NCBI GenBank assembly: GCA_050084515.1
Contig: CM114274.1
Location: forward strand, 30,008,001 to 30,072,000
Direction of reading: 5' to 3'
From: Blasia pusilla
Lineage: Eukaryota; Marchantiophyta; Marchantiopsida; Blasiales
DNA length: 64,000 nucleotides
Each line of letters begins with the position of its first letter. The stretch's first letter is position 1. The notes under the pieces are model-generated. The model had not been told where the DNA came from. It made no database searches and worked only from the letters and a program-made list of their open reading frames with translations. The position numbers and the translations under genes are program-made. Shown here piece by piece: positions 24,701-38,368 of the stretch.

Positions 24701-25969
24701 AACTAGTCCACCTTTCATGAGTTTGCGTGCTTCGCTCTGTCAGCCACGTCCGCCACTTAATGAGGTCGTTGTGACGTACACAGGAGCATATATGCTCAAG
24801 TGATGGGAATCTAGAAGGTCGAGTTCCTGGACTAGGCAGAGCAGCTCGGCGAAAGGGAGAGAGTCCGTGCTCTTAATTAAGATATGTTTAGGATCCTGTA
24901 TTTACTTTCCCGATCTCGTCACAGATATTTACTATGCCACGGAGATATAAAAATGGAAAAGAAGTACTAAGATGTGTAAAGTGGATAGACGCATGTAACA
25001 CCCTCTCTTGCCGACTACCATATAAGGTTCCGCATTGTCTTGAAACTACCTGTGTCCAGGTAAAAATTGATAGCGTTCTAGTTGATGGTGTTGAAAGAAT
25101 CTCAACTGTGTAGAACGAGTTCCGCAGAACCTCACGATATTTGCTACATGCGTAAGGCCCGTAAGTATGTCATTTAGCCGAGGGACATAGGGCACTCGGC
25201 GGCAGCTAAATTTGAGCACTCAGAAGTTCATCAGTCCGGTTTCGTTAAAGAAATCAGTGTATTCATAAAGGGTGTGATTTCTCCGTACAGAAACAAAAAT
25301 TAGGAAGGACTGAACACACTCGTAGAAGATTCAGAAAATTCACCGTCAAAAGTAGATTTCCGTAGTGGGACGGATGTGAATATTCATAAGGAAAAGGAGC
25401 TCTTTCTATCCTCAAAAAATCCTACGAGATAGAGTGAAAAAGTTCAAGAAATGAAAACATATATTAGAACAGAAAAAAATCCCTTCATCACAGAACGAAG
25501 TCCACATTAATGGGAACGGGCATATCCCCGGTCACGATCTATTTACAGAAATGATGACTTTATTGCAACCTGTCCTAGACACCAAGCTACAACTGATGAT
25601 AGGCCGTTTCACAAATTGGTGGCTGGAAAATAAATAGAGTTACTTTGACACAAGGTTACCCACCATGTCGTCCAATGCAGCTCTATACAGCACACTCGTG
25701 AACAATGTACACTGAGCTGCCCACAACATAAATTGGACTGAGTGATACTTCAAGGCACCCTTCGTATCAGGGGACATCCTAAAACCTGCGGACTCACCAC
25801 AAGGTGGGAGGATGGCCACACAGCCTGGGTGACCACGGTACAACTCTCCATTGTACATGGAACGATCGGAGTATGGAGTTATGAGGAGCTGCGCACTGGC
25901 ACTACTTTGAATTGAGACTAGTTTACATCCAAGGCTCAAAGAAACTCCAAGAAATGCTAAGCCATTCTC
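24701..25969. other. intergenic DNA and probable cyclophilin 3' UTR
   Basis: The part closest to 25,970 lies just downstream of the minus-strand cyclophilin stop and is presumably its 3' untranslated region. A 99-codon minus-strand frame at 25640-25939 has no recognisable domain. No poly(A) signal could be assigned with confidence. Confidence 0.4.
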
Positions 25970-28900
25970 TCAAATTCGAACAGACAAGGTTTGCAGTGAG
26001 TTTTTGACAGAAATATTGAGGATCTCCACTGGTGTTAATGGCCGGTCATGAGAGTCGGTAGGTGAGTTCTCTATTTCCTGCAAGACCATTTTAGACAGTC
26101 TCACGTAAATAGCCAAGTTAAGTAAAACTTTCCTTGCTATGATAGTGCAAAGACATGAATATTAAATAAGAAGTGGAGGATCTCATCCTCAAAATTCTCT
26201 AATGATGAAAACATGGTAAAGTGAAAGACAGGACCACGCTAAAACCAATGCTAGACATGAAGAAGAAGCTTCCGGTTGAAAGTAAACTCCTAAATATCTC
26301 TTCTCTTACCCGCACAACATCTTGGCCGTGAACCACATGGCCAAATACTGTATGCCTGTTATTCAAGTGAGGCGTGCCAACAGTGGTGATGAAGAATTGT
26401 GAACCGTTTGTATCTGGCCCACTATTCGCCATGGACAGAGTGAAGGGCTCGTGCTTAAGACTGAAGATAAAATCCCATCACCAAAAAGTCAGGTAGAAGA
26501 ACAGAAAGAACCGTAGTACAACATTAGTACATACTCACTAGTTTCAACCTGTAACTGACCAAGGAAAATAAAAAGATAGTCTTTAACATCAGAGGTTCCT
26601 TCACAAGAGCTGTTTAGAGAGTTCTTCATCCTTTAAGCTAATTCTGATCTACCACACAGATGGACAAATCCACAATCAATCATCGAGATAGGCTTCAGAA
26701 TTTCCTCTGTCCAATCCCGTAAAGATTGAAAGAAAAACAAAAGTAGAAGGGTCGTTTGGAGTTATCTATCACCTCCAACAACATCGAGTTGACAGATTAT
26801 TTAAGATCACTTATTGTGATAACCGCCAAATTGAAAGTACACAGTTCTTACCCTGGTTCAAACTCATCCTTAAAACTTCCACCCCAGATGGACTCCCCAC
26901 CAGTTCCATCACCTTTAGGGTCTCCTCCTTGGATCATGAAGCCTTTTATAACCCGATGGAATATTAGACCGTTATAGTATCCCCTTTCACTGCAAGATTA
27001 AAGAATTAAGGAAGTCACTAATTTATGCAGTTCAAATGTAAGATTTGAGGCCCGGACAGTGCTATTGACGAGTCAATACTAGCTCTCGGAGGATTTGCCA
27101 ACCGATCCAGATAGTGATCAAGGCCCCATTTACTCCATTGCAAACACATGTACTAAACACAAGCTCATAAACGTCATAAAATTAATGATCAAAACTTGGA
27201 GAGTTGAAATCATGTACACTTCAGCCTAATAAACACAAAATTAGCAGGTGCATGTCTCAGGACACAAACCTGTGTGTAACAAAGTTTTCCACAGTTTTAG
27301 GAGCTTCTTTTCCAAAAAGTTGTACAGTTATAAGACCTTTAGTTGTATTCAAGACCTGTCACGTAAGAGGAGCATGACTCAGTACATATGCATCAACAAC
27401 TATGCTGACCGGATTCCAATTTCCACTTTTGTAAGAGTTGTGCCGGCCTGGCAGATCAAGGTCACATATTACAATTCTACAACTACTCATCAGATCTTGA
27501 TCTTGTGTATGTCCACAGGAACCATCCAACAAATCTCTTTCATGCTTCTCTGCCTGAGAGAATTTCGTACCATAGAAGAACCATGTGACAGTCACTGGGA
27601 GCCTACGCAGCATAATCTAGCAAAATAGAGTTCATGACACACTTCCCAATAGTGACAAGTTTCAAGGGTTGTATACACTACACAGCTTGGGGAGTCAGTA
27701 ATGCTCAAGGCATTAATGTCCACTGTTAGTCATTGGCAAAAGCTTTGGCATTTGGTTGTATGACAAACGTAGCAGTTGTACACAAACTCCTGAAATGAGA
27801 GCATCATTGAAGTGGCGACCAGTGCGGAGAATACATGACATGAATAGAGTCTATAAACATAGGTCAAAGTTTCTGAGTAGCTGGTACGATTGTTACATGT
27901 GGTCTGGGGAAAAGGATTTGATCCATATAGAAAACAAGTGGATGGACCTCACTGGAATTTGCACCTTCCAGAAACTTAGTGGTGCAGTTTCCCTGACCAA
28001 ATGGACAGTAACTTCCAGCCGTCTGACATACTTTAGTTGCCTAACCTAGAAACAATTTTTGCTCAGAAACAAAGATTATACAGGCCTTTTGAGGGGTAGA
28101 AAAATTCTTCCTTACTGCCGAATGCTTGAGGTCCTCGATATTTGAAGGAGTAAACAAAGTCTGTTCAAAGTGGTGATCTGTTGATCATGCATTTCATGGT
28201 TACAGATGTGATCTGCTGTTTCAGCATAGATATGTCTCAGAAACCATACTCTATGAACCTAGTTTCAACTACTTAGATGTCAGTTTAAATAAGTTTGGAA
28301 TTCCTTCTTAGCATTGCCTCTCGGTCGTTTTACTAAGGCTTAGCTAGACCCTGGTTCAGTCCATCTTGGATTTTTACATCCATTTTGGTGGTTTAAATCA
28401 CATTTATATAATATGAAATATTGGGCGCAACAACTTCAGCTAATGTTGAGCTTAGAGGTCAATTAAATTTGAAGGTGAGAAATCTGTTCAAAGTGAACTT
28501 GATTCTAAATCTTGAAGAGTAGAGGTCGTTCTTTCTTGACCTGACTTGAAGTTAAAGCAATCGGACAAAGTCCATCTCTTCTATCGGTCCTTATGGAAAA
28601 GACTTTTTCCACCTTCTCACCAGCAGGAGTGGCACTGGATGAGAGTATCGCTCAAGCATATAACTTGTGTAAAAAATTTCTGTGGAAGTCTTCATTACAG
28701 GGTTGGTGTGCGATTAGATACTTTACCGCATACATCGTAGACTCTGTGTCAATCGTTTTTCCTTCAGTTTCCTGTCATAAGAAGGGCACAGATATGAAGA
28801 ACAATGGTTAGAGAACGTGACTTGATGTGATAGAAACGAAATTCCTAACTTTGAGCGTAACATTGGGTGCTTCCTGGGCCAGAGTGGTTTTCACCATATG

Positions 28901-30249
28901 AAACCTATCCGCCACCATGGATTTTGATCAATGGGTAAATGTGAGAATATGAATGAGGCATAGGGACGAAAGCACATGCCTTAACTCTATGAGCCTCATC
29001 TTGTCCATCCAGTGATTCTGATTGAAAACTGGTAGTCGAACTGGAGAGACATCACAATACAGGCATACCTTAGATTCACTACTCGCATCACATTCCACCC
29101 AACTCAACATCAGATTCCACTGAAACTACAATAGGAAAAATCACTCGATTGCAGCCCCATCGGATCATTTGATGACTTGCCAATGAGTAAGTACAAGAAG
29201 CCACTGAATCCTCCATGATACAGGCGAGCTCACAAGTCAAAACTGTGGTTTCCACCCTGATCCACTCTGTCCCAAATACACAAGATGTACGCACACAGAG
29301 GGGAGCAGATCTTACGAGCTAAAAGGGCCAAAGTTCCACATGTTTGAGTACACTTACAGACATGACAGTCACTTTTGCCGTTTGACTTAGCAAGATGCAT
29401 CAAGACTCCTAATCGTAAATCAAAACGATCCGTAAAGCAAATTGCAAAATGTTTTGGTCCATTGACATCCCAAGTGCCAAGTCTTGGTGTGAGTTTGGAA
29501 GCCAAAAGCACGGTTGAAGCCTTAACCAGTATTCACAACATTTGGAATACAAATAATAAGCAGTGGAGGACACCGTACATTAGCCCTTCAACAGGACTCT
29601 AATGGTGACCTTGTGCATGAGAATAATTCCATCAATCTCAGGCCAAGGGCTTGACATAGAACGGGTCATCGTCTTTGGAGAAGTCCGGACATACCAAAGA
29701 GTAGAAGTGGCATGGGCTAGGAAACGGTGTAGAGTTTCAAATCGATTACAACTTTGACAGATGAACTCGACAAGCTAAGTATTGTGAGGACTGAAAACGG
29801 GAAGTAATCAGTTCGTAAAGGACGACCACGTTAAAAGTTGGCGAAATCTTGCACTCGCGAGCTACACAAAATGACAATCCCTGCCATTGCACATTCCGAC
29901 AAGGCATCCTCACGTTGGTGTCACAGTACAGGTCTGAAACTATAACTTCATACGACCGCCTTCTGCATCTACAAGCTGCAGCAGCGATCAGTCTTCTGAC
30001 ACACCTTCAAGTTCCCCGGAATTCTTCACAGGTATGACTCCAACTCGAGCGCTGCCAATCATATGAGAGAGAAAAGGTGTTAACTTACTTGATGCCGCGA
30101 TGGGTGCTTTGTCGGTGGATGAAGGCAAGGGAGAGCAGGAACAGGATGATCACGACATTGCAAGCAGCAATCGTAGCAACACTAATGCGCGCTGGTGCTT
30201 TCTTCTTCTTACTCTGAAGTAATAACGCCGCGGGCTTTATTCTTCCCAT
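25970..30249 (-). CDS. membrane-anchored cyclophilin (peptidyl-prolyl cis-trans isomerase)
   Basis: Cyclophilins catalyse cis-trans isomerisation of X-Pro bonds. My exons, 5' to 3', are 30249-30089, 29716-29695 (22-base linker exon, inferred from phase only), 27355-27270, 26989-26852, 26460-26310 and 26077-25970. They total 666 bases (221 aa) with GT-AG borders. Residues 1-53 start [17 protein letters not shown], then a single hydrophobic segment (about 22-44). This predicts a type II anchor with the enzyme in the ER/Golgi lumen, like plant CYP21-3/21-4. The domain (62-221) keeps [14 protein letters not shown] (Arg102, Phe107, Gln110), [14 protein letters not shown] and His172. The cyclosporin-contact Trp is His167 (TPHLNNRH). 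Domain wording also resembles the PPWD1/CYP71 cyclophilin class. The gene is divergent from the helicase. The domain call is firm; the linker exon and the exact subfamily are not. Confidence 0.9.
29695..29716 (-). other. candidate 22-base micro-exon of the cyclophilin gene
   Basis: Exon 1 ends in phase 2 and the first domain exon needs phase 0. Direct splicing would create an immediate stop, so at least one exon must lie between. This segment has AG before it and GTATG after it, supplies exactly the missing phase and encodes NPCHFYSL. It is not proven by homology. Confidence 0.35.
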
Positions 30250-31189
30250 TTCTTCGTATGTTAACTCTCCTTCACGTTTGATATACAACCAATTATAGAT
30301 AAGCGCGCGAATTTCTCGATCTCCTCTGTGTGAGAAACTAGATTTCTTAGTAGTCAGCAACTCCGCCCCATGAACAATAGCTTTTGAATGTCACTCCGCT
30401 TCCAAAAATCAACGATCGGGAAGGTCTTACCCCTCCTCAGATCTCACGCGCAGTGATCAACTATTAGATACACTCACTACCCCCGCCCCGCGTCCGCCTT
30501 ACACTCCAAAGCCGAAAAAATTCCCGTGTAGAACGGACTCCAAAGATTGTGTCACAACCAAAGTAATCCTCTAAGGTCTGGAAAGCCAGCACGGAGATCC
30601 CCCAGATGCATGAGCTGGGAGTCTTGGGATGCTCCAGAGGTGAGGTCTTCAGATCCTCGTGTATGAGATTTGTATTACAACTAGTCTACCAAAAAGTTCA
30701 TGGATCCGTGAAAGGAGCACGGTTATTCCATAAACTCCGCATTCCCATACGTAGCTTGTGGTCGGCAAGCGGGAAACTTTCCAAGACTCTGACGGCACCA
30801 AATATCCTTTCCCGTAAAATTCCGTGCCCTATTCGGAAGATTTGAATTTATGAAGGAAGAGGTGAAACCCGTACGTGTTAGATTAGGGTATGTGTTCAAA
30901 AGACGATGTATGGTTCGTGCTACAGATACGCTTACAGTGTACAAGAACATACGCTCCCAAAGAAGACTAAGAAGTTCTAATATGATCCCTAAATCTCCTG
31001 TTATTAGAACGTTAGGGTTTTAGGAGGGGAGAACGGCACCAGAACTTGCACGTTAGCGCGCATTTGTTACTGAAACTGAGTCCATCGGTAGAATCTGTAG
31101 AACAGCAGCATAGACATCTTCACAGGGACGTTCGCGATTGACATAGTCGAACGATGATGATCTAGACTTTCGCCAGCTCCATTCTGAGG
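30250..31189. promoter_or_regulatory. shared divergent upstream region of cyclophilin and helicase
   Basis: About 940 bases separate the two start codons, which point away from each other. The region must hold both 5' UTRs and core promoters. A telo-box (TTAGGGTTT, 31012-31020) lies about 170 bases before the helicase ATG. No unambiguous TATA box was identified for either gene. Confidence 0.6.
31012..31020. promoter_or_regulatory. telo-box motif
   Basis: TTAGGGTTT is the reverse complement of AAACCCTAA, a motif enriched in upstream regions of plant translation and ribosome-biogenesis genes. Its position just upstream of a ribosome-assembly helicase fits that role. This is motif plus context only. 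Confidence 0.5.
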
Positions 31190-34100
31190 ATGAATCGGGA
31201 GTTTGTCTTCGATGGTTATGAGGCTGCTGCGGACGAAGTGGAAGCACCTCCAGCAGCGCAGTCTCCATGGGAATTTAGTGGTTACTCTGCAGCTGTAAAG
31301 GATGAATATGCTAAACGAAAGACAACATCATTAGACCATAAGATTTCTGAGTTGCGGAGTCGGAAGAAACGGAAAGCTGATGAGAGTAAGCTGAAGGATG
31401 AATCTCGACAGGGCAGGAGGGATTGTAAAAGTCTTAATGAAAGAGAATTGTCAGGCAAAGAGATTGACGAGGAAAACGAAGAAGAAGAGGTTGAAGTAGA
31501 CAGCGATGAGGAGTCAGAAGAGGACGATGGTGGAGAGGTAGAAGACGCCATAGAAGGAGAAAATGGTGTAGATGCCGAAGAAGATGACAGCAGTGACGAT
31601 GAATCATGGGTTCCCCCTGCGGTGTCTGTCGATGATGACCAAACCGGAGTTCAGGATAAGGTAGCGAAGGCGAAGCCCGGTAAATTTTTTGCGTCTTCAG
31701 ACGGAGCCTCTTTCAGTGCCAAATCTTTTGGTGAGCTGAATATTTCTCGGCCACTAGTTCGCGCATGTGAAGCTCTTGGTTACAAGCAGCCTACTCCTAT
31801 CCAGGTATCAAATCTCCATTATCACTTGTGGTTGAGATACTTCAGGTCCACGTGCTTGACTTATTACGAACGTCGAAATCACGTTGATCTCTTAAGCATG
31901 AAGCCATGCGTAGATTGTCTATGAACACTCATAAACTGGCCAGTCTTTTCATGTGATGCTCCATGTGACTCTCCGGGTGCCATTCTGCAGGCAGCATGCA
32001 TACCCTTGGCTCTCACGGGACGTGATATTTGTGGTAGTGCAGTCACCGGTTCTGGCAAAGTAAGTTTTCCTTCTCGTCGATAGTTCTGAATTGGTGATAC
32101 AAGCAGTTTACATGTCAATTGGACATGCTCCATCTCTAACCTGAGTCCGTGTAGGACATATTCCATCTCTGCTAGATAATGTGTCCAGGGTGTTGTAAAG
32201 CCTTACGTTGGAGGGGGTTGATCCTTGAATGTAATCCTTGAACTGAAAGTAGCATCTGGGTTTGCCTCAACAACAGACAGCAGCGTTTGGATTGCCACTG
32301 CTTGAGAGGTTGCTCTTCCGGCCACGAAGGATCCCAGCAATTCGTGTTCTGATTCTCACTCCGACTCGTGAACTTGCGGTTCAGTGAGAACGTCTACACC
32401 ACTCTTCTTGGTTCTTGTACTCTTTTGTGCTGCTCCTTAGTGGTGTGATATGTTCCCTTAAACTTTGAGCAATTTGTTCTACACAGTTCATGATTCCCAA
32501 AATTCACATTTCCAGAGTAAAACCAGGCACTTGATACAACATCTGGATGGCTCTTAACCTGTACAATCATGGGAATATTCTATATTATGTCCTTTCTCAT
32601 CATCGAACTGGAATCTAACTTGGTCTGGTTTCCTTCAACCAGGGTACATAGCATGCTTGAAAAATTGGCACAGTTTACAGACATACGATGCTGCCTGGTT
32701 GTGGGAGGTCTTTCAAGTAAGGTAGAAACTTTGACTCTTTCAAATGTTTCTGAGTTTGAGCATTGCTTTGTCAATTTCATAACTTTTAATCATCATCCCG
32801 TACATGAGAAATTAGCAAAATGGCGTGAAATTTTGTCGTTTTGTGTAGGTTCAAGAATCAGCCCTTCGTTCTCGTCCAGACATTGTGGTGGCCACTCCAG
32901 GGCGGATGATCGATCACTTGCATAATTCTCAGTCAGTGGGTGTGGAGGAGTTGGCCATACTTGTCTTGGATGAAGCTGATCGACTTCTGGAACTTGGATT
33001 CAGCAAGGAAGTTCATGAATTGGTTAGTTATTTAATTTCCAGATCCCTTTCAGCCAGTTGAGGAACACTAGTGGTCATATAAGTGCTGGCTTGTTTTGTA
33101 GCCCGGCAATCAGTGTCAGACTGCCTCCCGAGATTGTCGTCTCTCTAGAATAGCCTTCTGATTGAATCTTGTGATTTCAATATAGTGACTCTCTTCAAAG
33201 TCAGTACCTGACATTGTGCTTTCTGGTCAAAGGTGCGCATGTGTCCCACAAGACGACAGACAATGCTTTTCTCGGCAACAATGACCGAAGAAGTTGATGA
33301 ACTTATTAAGCTTTCGCTGAACAGTCCAGTGCGTCTGTCTGCAGATCCAAAGACCCAACGGCCTTCTACTTTGACTGAGGAGTATGTCTCTGCAATCTTT
33401 ATCTCCGTGAAATAACAGTAGAAATTGTATGGTGTAGTCGGGAGAATGATTGGCTGTGGCAACAACTACAGTGGGCAGTCCTTGTGTGGCCTTTTACTCC
33501 CAAGCAACAATTTCTCATGGAATGCACTGGTTTTTGTGGCACGTGTAGATATCTAACATTTCTTTTCTTTTCCAGAGTTGTGAAGATACGTCCTGCTGTT
33601 GAAGCTGACCGAGAAGCAGTACTTCTTGCGCTCTGCACCCGATCCTTCAAGTCCAAAGTGATTGTCTTCTGGTCAGTATCTACCCACCTTACTACAACCC
33701 TGACAATCCGTTGGGTTCTGCTGTGTGTGCTTGAGAAGTTCTTGCAGGATACACATTTCAAGTTTGATTGGTAAAGACTTGACCTTATATGTGGTTGAGA
33801 ATTGACTGGGATCTTATGTACTTGTGGGGATTGTAACTCAACAGGCCCCACAAACTTGCTTTTGATGTCTCAAAATCTCAGCTCTGGCAGCAACAGCTTA
33901 ACACAAGTGTGCTGATGTTTATGTTTGGGTCTGACTACCTAGTGGAACGAAAGTGGAGGCTCATCGGCTCAAGATTCTTTTTGGGCTTCTAGGTTTGAAA
34001 GCTGCAGAGCTACATGGTAACCTGACCCAAGTCATGCGTCTGGATGTAAGTTATCTGAAAACCTATCTGAAAACCCATTTGCCATCTCAGATACTTTTCC

Positions 34101-37100
34101 TGTTGTGACGAAGAATGTGTTCTTCTGAACTTGTGTTAGGAGATGGCAAGGCATTTGTGTTTGTGGCTTCATGCATGGATTGGCATTGGTGTGGTCAAGC
34201 TTGAACGAAAAAAAACTGAATTATCTCAGTTACCTCCATTTGCGTGTTGTTTTTTATATCCCTGTGGAGCTGGTGGTGGAGAGGTTTCTTGGACCTGTGC
34301 TTTCACTTTTATTCAATATGACATCTCCAATCTTGTTGTGTGTAGACTTCCTTGTTTAAGAATTGGATGACACCTTGAATGGACAATGTCCAGTCTCTTT
34401 TCCTAGTTGGCTAGGATTCATGACAATTAACAGCATTCTCAGACTGGTAGAAGAATGTGACCATCATGATAGATGGTTTTGCCCTTAGGTTAGAGTACTG
34501 GCAGAAGATATACGAGAGCTACTCTTGAAAGATTATTCAGACCACAAACACAAATGCCCTTCGTTTTCAATTGACTTGGACAGTAATGCATCAGTCACAT
34601 TTAGCTTTGCCGACACGGAAGGCAAGGAATTGTACCAAGTTGGATCATTTGGTTAGAAGGAGAAGCAAGTTGGTTGTAGATGAAGCCTTAGTACTTGTTC
34701 ATGCTGATGTTGTGTTAAACTCTTCCATGGTTATATACAGGCACTGGAAGTTTTTAGGAAGCAAGAAGTAGACTTCCTTCTAGCAACAGATGTTGCTGCA
34801 CGTGTAAGTAGTACTACAAATTTCCTGACTCAGTGAGTTGATGTCTGTAGCTAGCTTCAAGGTTATGTTTCCACAGATACGGGGGATAATACTTTTACCG
34901 TGTGTTCTATGGTTGTCTATGGTGGCTTTATTTCTGCAGGTTTGTCTATTGGAGTTATTGTCATCACTTGAAATGGGGCCCAACACAAGCTTTTTTTGTG
35001 CTAATGTGTTGCATCTTTCATATACAGGGATTAGATATCGTAGGAGTGGAGACAGTAATCAACTACGAATGTCCTACAAATATAACCACGTATGAAAATT
35101 CCTCTTGTGCCCATTATAATGGCTGTGCTTGCATTGATTATGCAGTCAAGAGGTTTCATGTGTATGGAATGCAAGCTTCTAACAGCTTACTAACCAATGG
35201 AATAGATTGGAAACCGAACTTGAAACCAAAGCTTCATATAGCACGTCATTTGATGAGGACTGAACTTACGTAAACAAATTCACATATCACCACCGTAATG
35301 TTGCTACCAGAGTGGGCTGACTGCAAATGAGAAGACTGATGTAATGAGCTAACAGTAGTTGTAACTTTTCAAATCATGCACTTCAATGTTCCTTGGGTAG
35401 TCATACCAAGTGTTTCTGGGTTTCAGGTATGTGCACAGAGTGGGCCGGACTGCAAGAGCAGGGCAGAAGGGCTGCTCAGTTACCTTTGTAACTGAACGAG
35501 ACCGACCGCTGATAAAGGCTGTGGTTAGTAATTTACTTATATTGCTCTGAGGGATTTGTGCAGACTAGAGTTGTTTAGATTGGCCATTTATTCTTGAGAT
35601 GATGGGAATTGAGTAAGAACGCCTGTGTGTAGAAACTGATTGTTGTTTCAACCTTCAGGCTAAGAGAGCTGGATCCAAATTGAAGAGCCGAATTTTAGGG
35701 CAGGGATCAGTTGCAAATTGGCGCCAGAAAATAGAGGAGCTGGAAAAAGATATCAAAACTATTCTTCAAGAAGAGAGGTTTACCAAGCCTTACCACCAAT
35801 AAGCTGTTCTCCTTATTGGATTTCATCTCCTTTCTCTTGCCTTGAGTTCACATTGTCTGTGAGACCTACGAAGTGTATGGTTTAGTATGTGCAGATTAGC
35901 TGGTAAGCAGTGTAGATTGTTACTAACAGCCCTCTTGGTAACTAGCTTTATGTGGAAAAGCTGAAGCCGTGAGCAAGCTCCATTGAGACCATCCCGATAG
36001 GTTTGTATTTTGTGGAGTTGATGCTCTCTCTTTTTCACTGGAGCTCACTCTCATATACACAGCCTTTCCGGCAAAGCTTCACCTGTTCTCCTGAGTTTGA
36101 ATGTGGAAATGGCTTGAGCGAGATGATGAATGTACACCCAGGAGCTGGATTATCCTGAATTCAAAGGATTCATGCATACCAACACTTGTGTTTGAGTTTC
36201 TGATTTGTTTCCTGCAGGAGTTCTGGATTCTTTAGAAACCTTGTACTAGTGGTATCAGATGAGAAACCATGGCTTAGTTCACCTCTTTGACTCACAGTAG
36301 AAGCACTAATGAAGCATACTGCTTGCTGGATTTACAAAGTAAGGGTCTAAGGCTTTGGAATGGGTGGATTTTTTGGGTGCAGGGAGGAGAGAATTCTTAG
36401 AAAAGCAGAGATGGAAGCAAACAAAGTATGAGTTCCTTGTTTTCGTTCATGATACAGTCTCTTTTTGGAGTTGTATCTAGACCTGAGATATTGTTTGGTT
36501 CCTACGTGGTAGTCTGACTGAAACTTAGTTTCCCCTCCATTTGCCTTCACCTTCTATACTGGGAATCCCTCTTCAGGTTCATCTTGTGACTAGAACAGTT
36601 GCCTTATCTGGACTGCTTAGTATGTGCTTTCAACATTGGTACAGGCTCAGAATATGATGGAGCACGAAGATGAGATATATTCACGCCCTAAGAGGATATG
36701 GTTTCAGACAGAGAAAGAGAAAAAGATGGCTTCGAAGCCTGTGGCAGTAAGATTTACTCACTCTTACACCCATTTTGGTTCATGATACTAAAAGTTAACT
36801 TAAACAAGGCGATGCCTTGAAGTAGCACTCTTCCATAGATGCAGGACTACATCAGTCCCTCATCCTTTGAGATTGCCATAGGTGGAGAAATATGGCCGTG
36901 ACTCCATGCTTTAATGTGGGCTATTTTTCTCGTGCTTTGAGGTTTTCCAGGCACACGGTCTATCAGAGTATTATAGATCAGGATTTTCCAAATGAAAGCT
37001 TAACCTTTGCCACTTGGAGTTCACTGTGATAACTAGGACATCCAGATTGTATTTTCTGGAACAAATATCAAAGATGTCTTTATACCCATCTTAATTGTGG

Positions 37101-38368
37101 CTCTGGCTTCAAAAGGGCTGCCAATTCAAAGTAGTTCATCCCATCTTCCTGGCACAGTTAGTCCATGCAAATTAGGCTTCTTCAACAGTAACTTTAGACT
37201 CGGTCAACCTGAATGTAGAATTTTATCCAAAATTGTGAAGATCTGAAATTTCTCTGTTTTCCTGTCCTTCAAGAGCAAGGATGGTGGAAGTGCTAAGAAG
37301 ATTATGAGCGCTGAGGAGGCTTATGAATTGAAGCAGAGGGAGAAGCGACGACTTGAGCGGGAGGTATGTGCTTCTGAGCCCAACTTAGGAGTGGTATCAT
37401 GAGATATCAAGCAATCCATTGCTGTTGACATGTTTATGGATATCTATGCATTTGGTCTTGTTTGCATAGGTGTGGTAGTCTATTTATGTAAGAGGTCCTC
37501 GTTTTCAAAGTTTCCTTTGGTAGTCTTGTAGTAACCAACTAATCTTTACTAAAATTTTATGTATTCAATATCAGAAAAACATGCCGCGTAAAAAGCGACG
37601 ACGCTTGGAGGCCCTTAGGGAAGAAGCAGAAAACGATCAGTCAGAAGATGAGGTAAATAGGAAGGGAAGAATATTTTCTCTTGTTGAGTCTGCTTCATAG
37701 TGTCCGAGTATCAAATAATTATACTCACTTTCTGTATAGATGGGCCGCATCACATGCATAAATTAATGCTTTTGTCGATACTGATGAGTCTAAATTCTCA
37801 TAGGGTTTGCCGTCCAATGAGAAGTCAAAGGGAAAGAAGGCTGGTGGAACTTCTGTAGTTGACTTGGCTTATCGGCGAGCTAAAGCTACTAAAGGAGAGG
37901 AAAGAGCCAGAGAATCTGGGAAATTACCTCCAAAACGAAAGGAGGCTAAGAAGAAGAAGGCTGCACCAGAGAAGAAAAGAAAAGATGAAATGGAAGAACT
38001 CTTTGAAGGTGACATGAGTGCAGGAAAAAGAAGTAAATTAGGCAGAGCTGCAGCAAAGCCAAAGAGGAAGCCTGGAGTTGGCAAGCATGCATTCAAGAGC
38101 AAAGCCCGGTACTTTACTAATCATGTTTTGGTTTTTAAGCGGGTCCTACAATCCCGGATTTATTCAGATTTGATGCTCTCTGCAAAGATCCTGATGTTTT
38201 TGTGTAGCAGAATAGCAGCCAGTGGAATAAGCTTTATAAGGTTCATTTTCATCCATAGTTCTACTTGGCTCCTGGTTGTCATAGATGATGGCAGATTTCA
38301 GGACTTGTAAGTATCATACACAATGAATCTCCTTGTGGTTCACTCGCAGGTATAAGCGCAGGAAGTGA
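31190..38368 (+). CDS. RH28: DEAD-box ATP-dependent RNA helicase, RH28/Drs1/DDX27 class
   Basis: Eighteen exons fit GT-AG borders and phase: 31190-31804, 31991-32059, 32277-32383, 32643-32721, 32849-33022, 33233-33381, 33576-33671, 33943-34045, 34741-34803, 35028-35089, 35427-35523, 35659-35777, 36383-36425, 36645-36746, 37274-37363, 37575-37652, 37804-38108, 38350-38368. They total 2370 bases, 789 aa. In order: acidic N-terminus (91-138), Q motif ending at 205, [10 protein letters not shown] (220-229), PTRELAVQ (257-264), TPGR (306-309), DEAD (331-334), SAT (362-364), ATDVAARGLDI (479-489) and [10 protein letters not shown] (509-518). A charged, coiled-coil-like region and a Lys/Arg-rich tail ending YKRRK follow. 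Drs1/DDX27 family members unwind pre-rRNA structures in the nucleolus during 60S assembly; the acidic head plus basic tail is typical. Every helicase motif is intact. The ATG is the first in frame before the conserved N-terminus. Confidence 0.95.

Noticed and set aside
25640-25939. Minus-strand frame of 99 codons after the cyclophilin stop
   Set aside because: It lies in the expected 3' UTR and has no recognisable domain.
31282-31551. Ser-rich minus-strand frame opposite helicase exon 1
   Set aside because: It is the antisense shadow of the acidic coding region.
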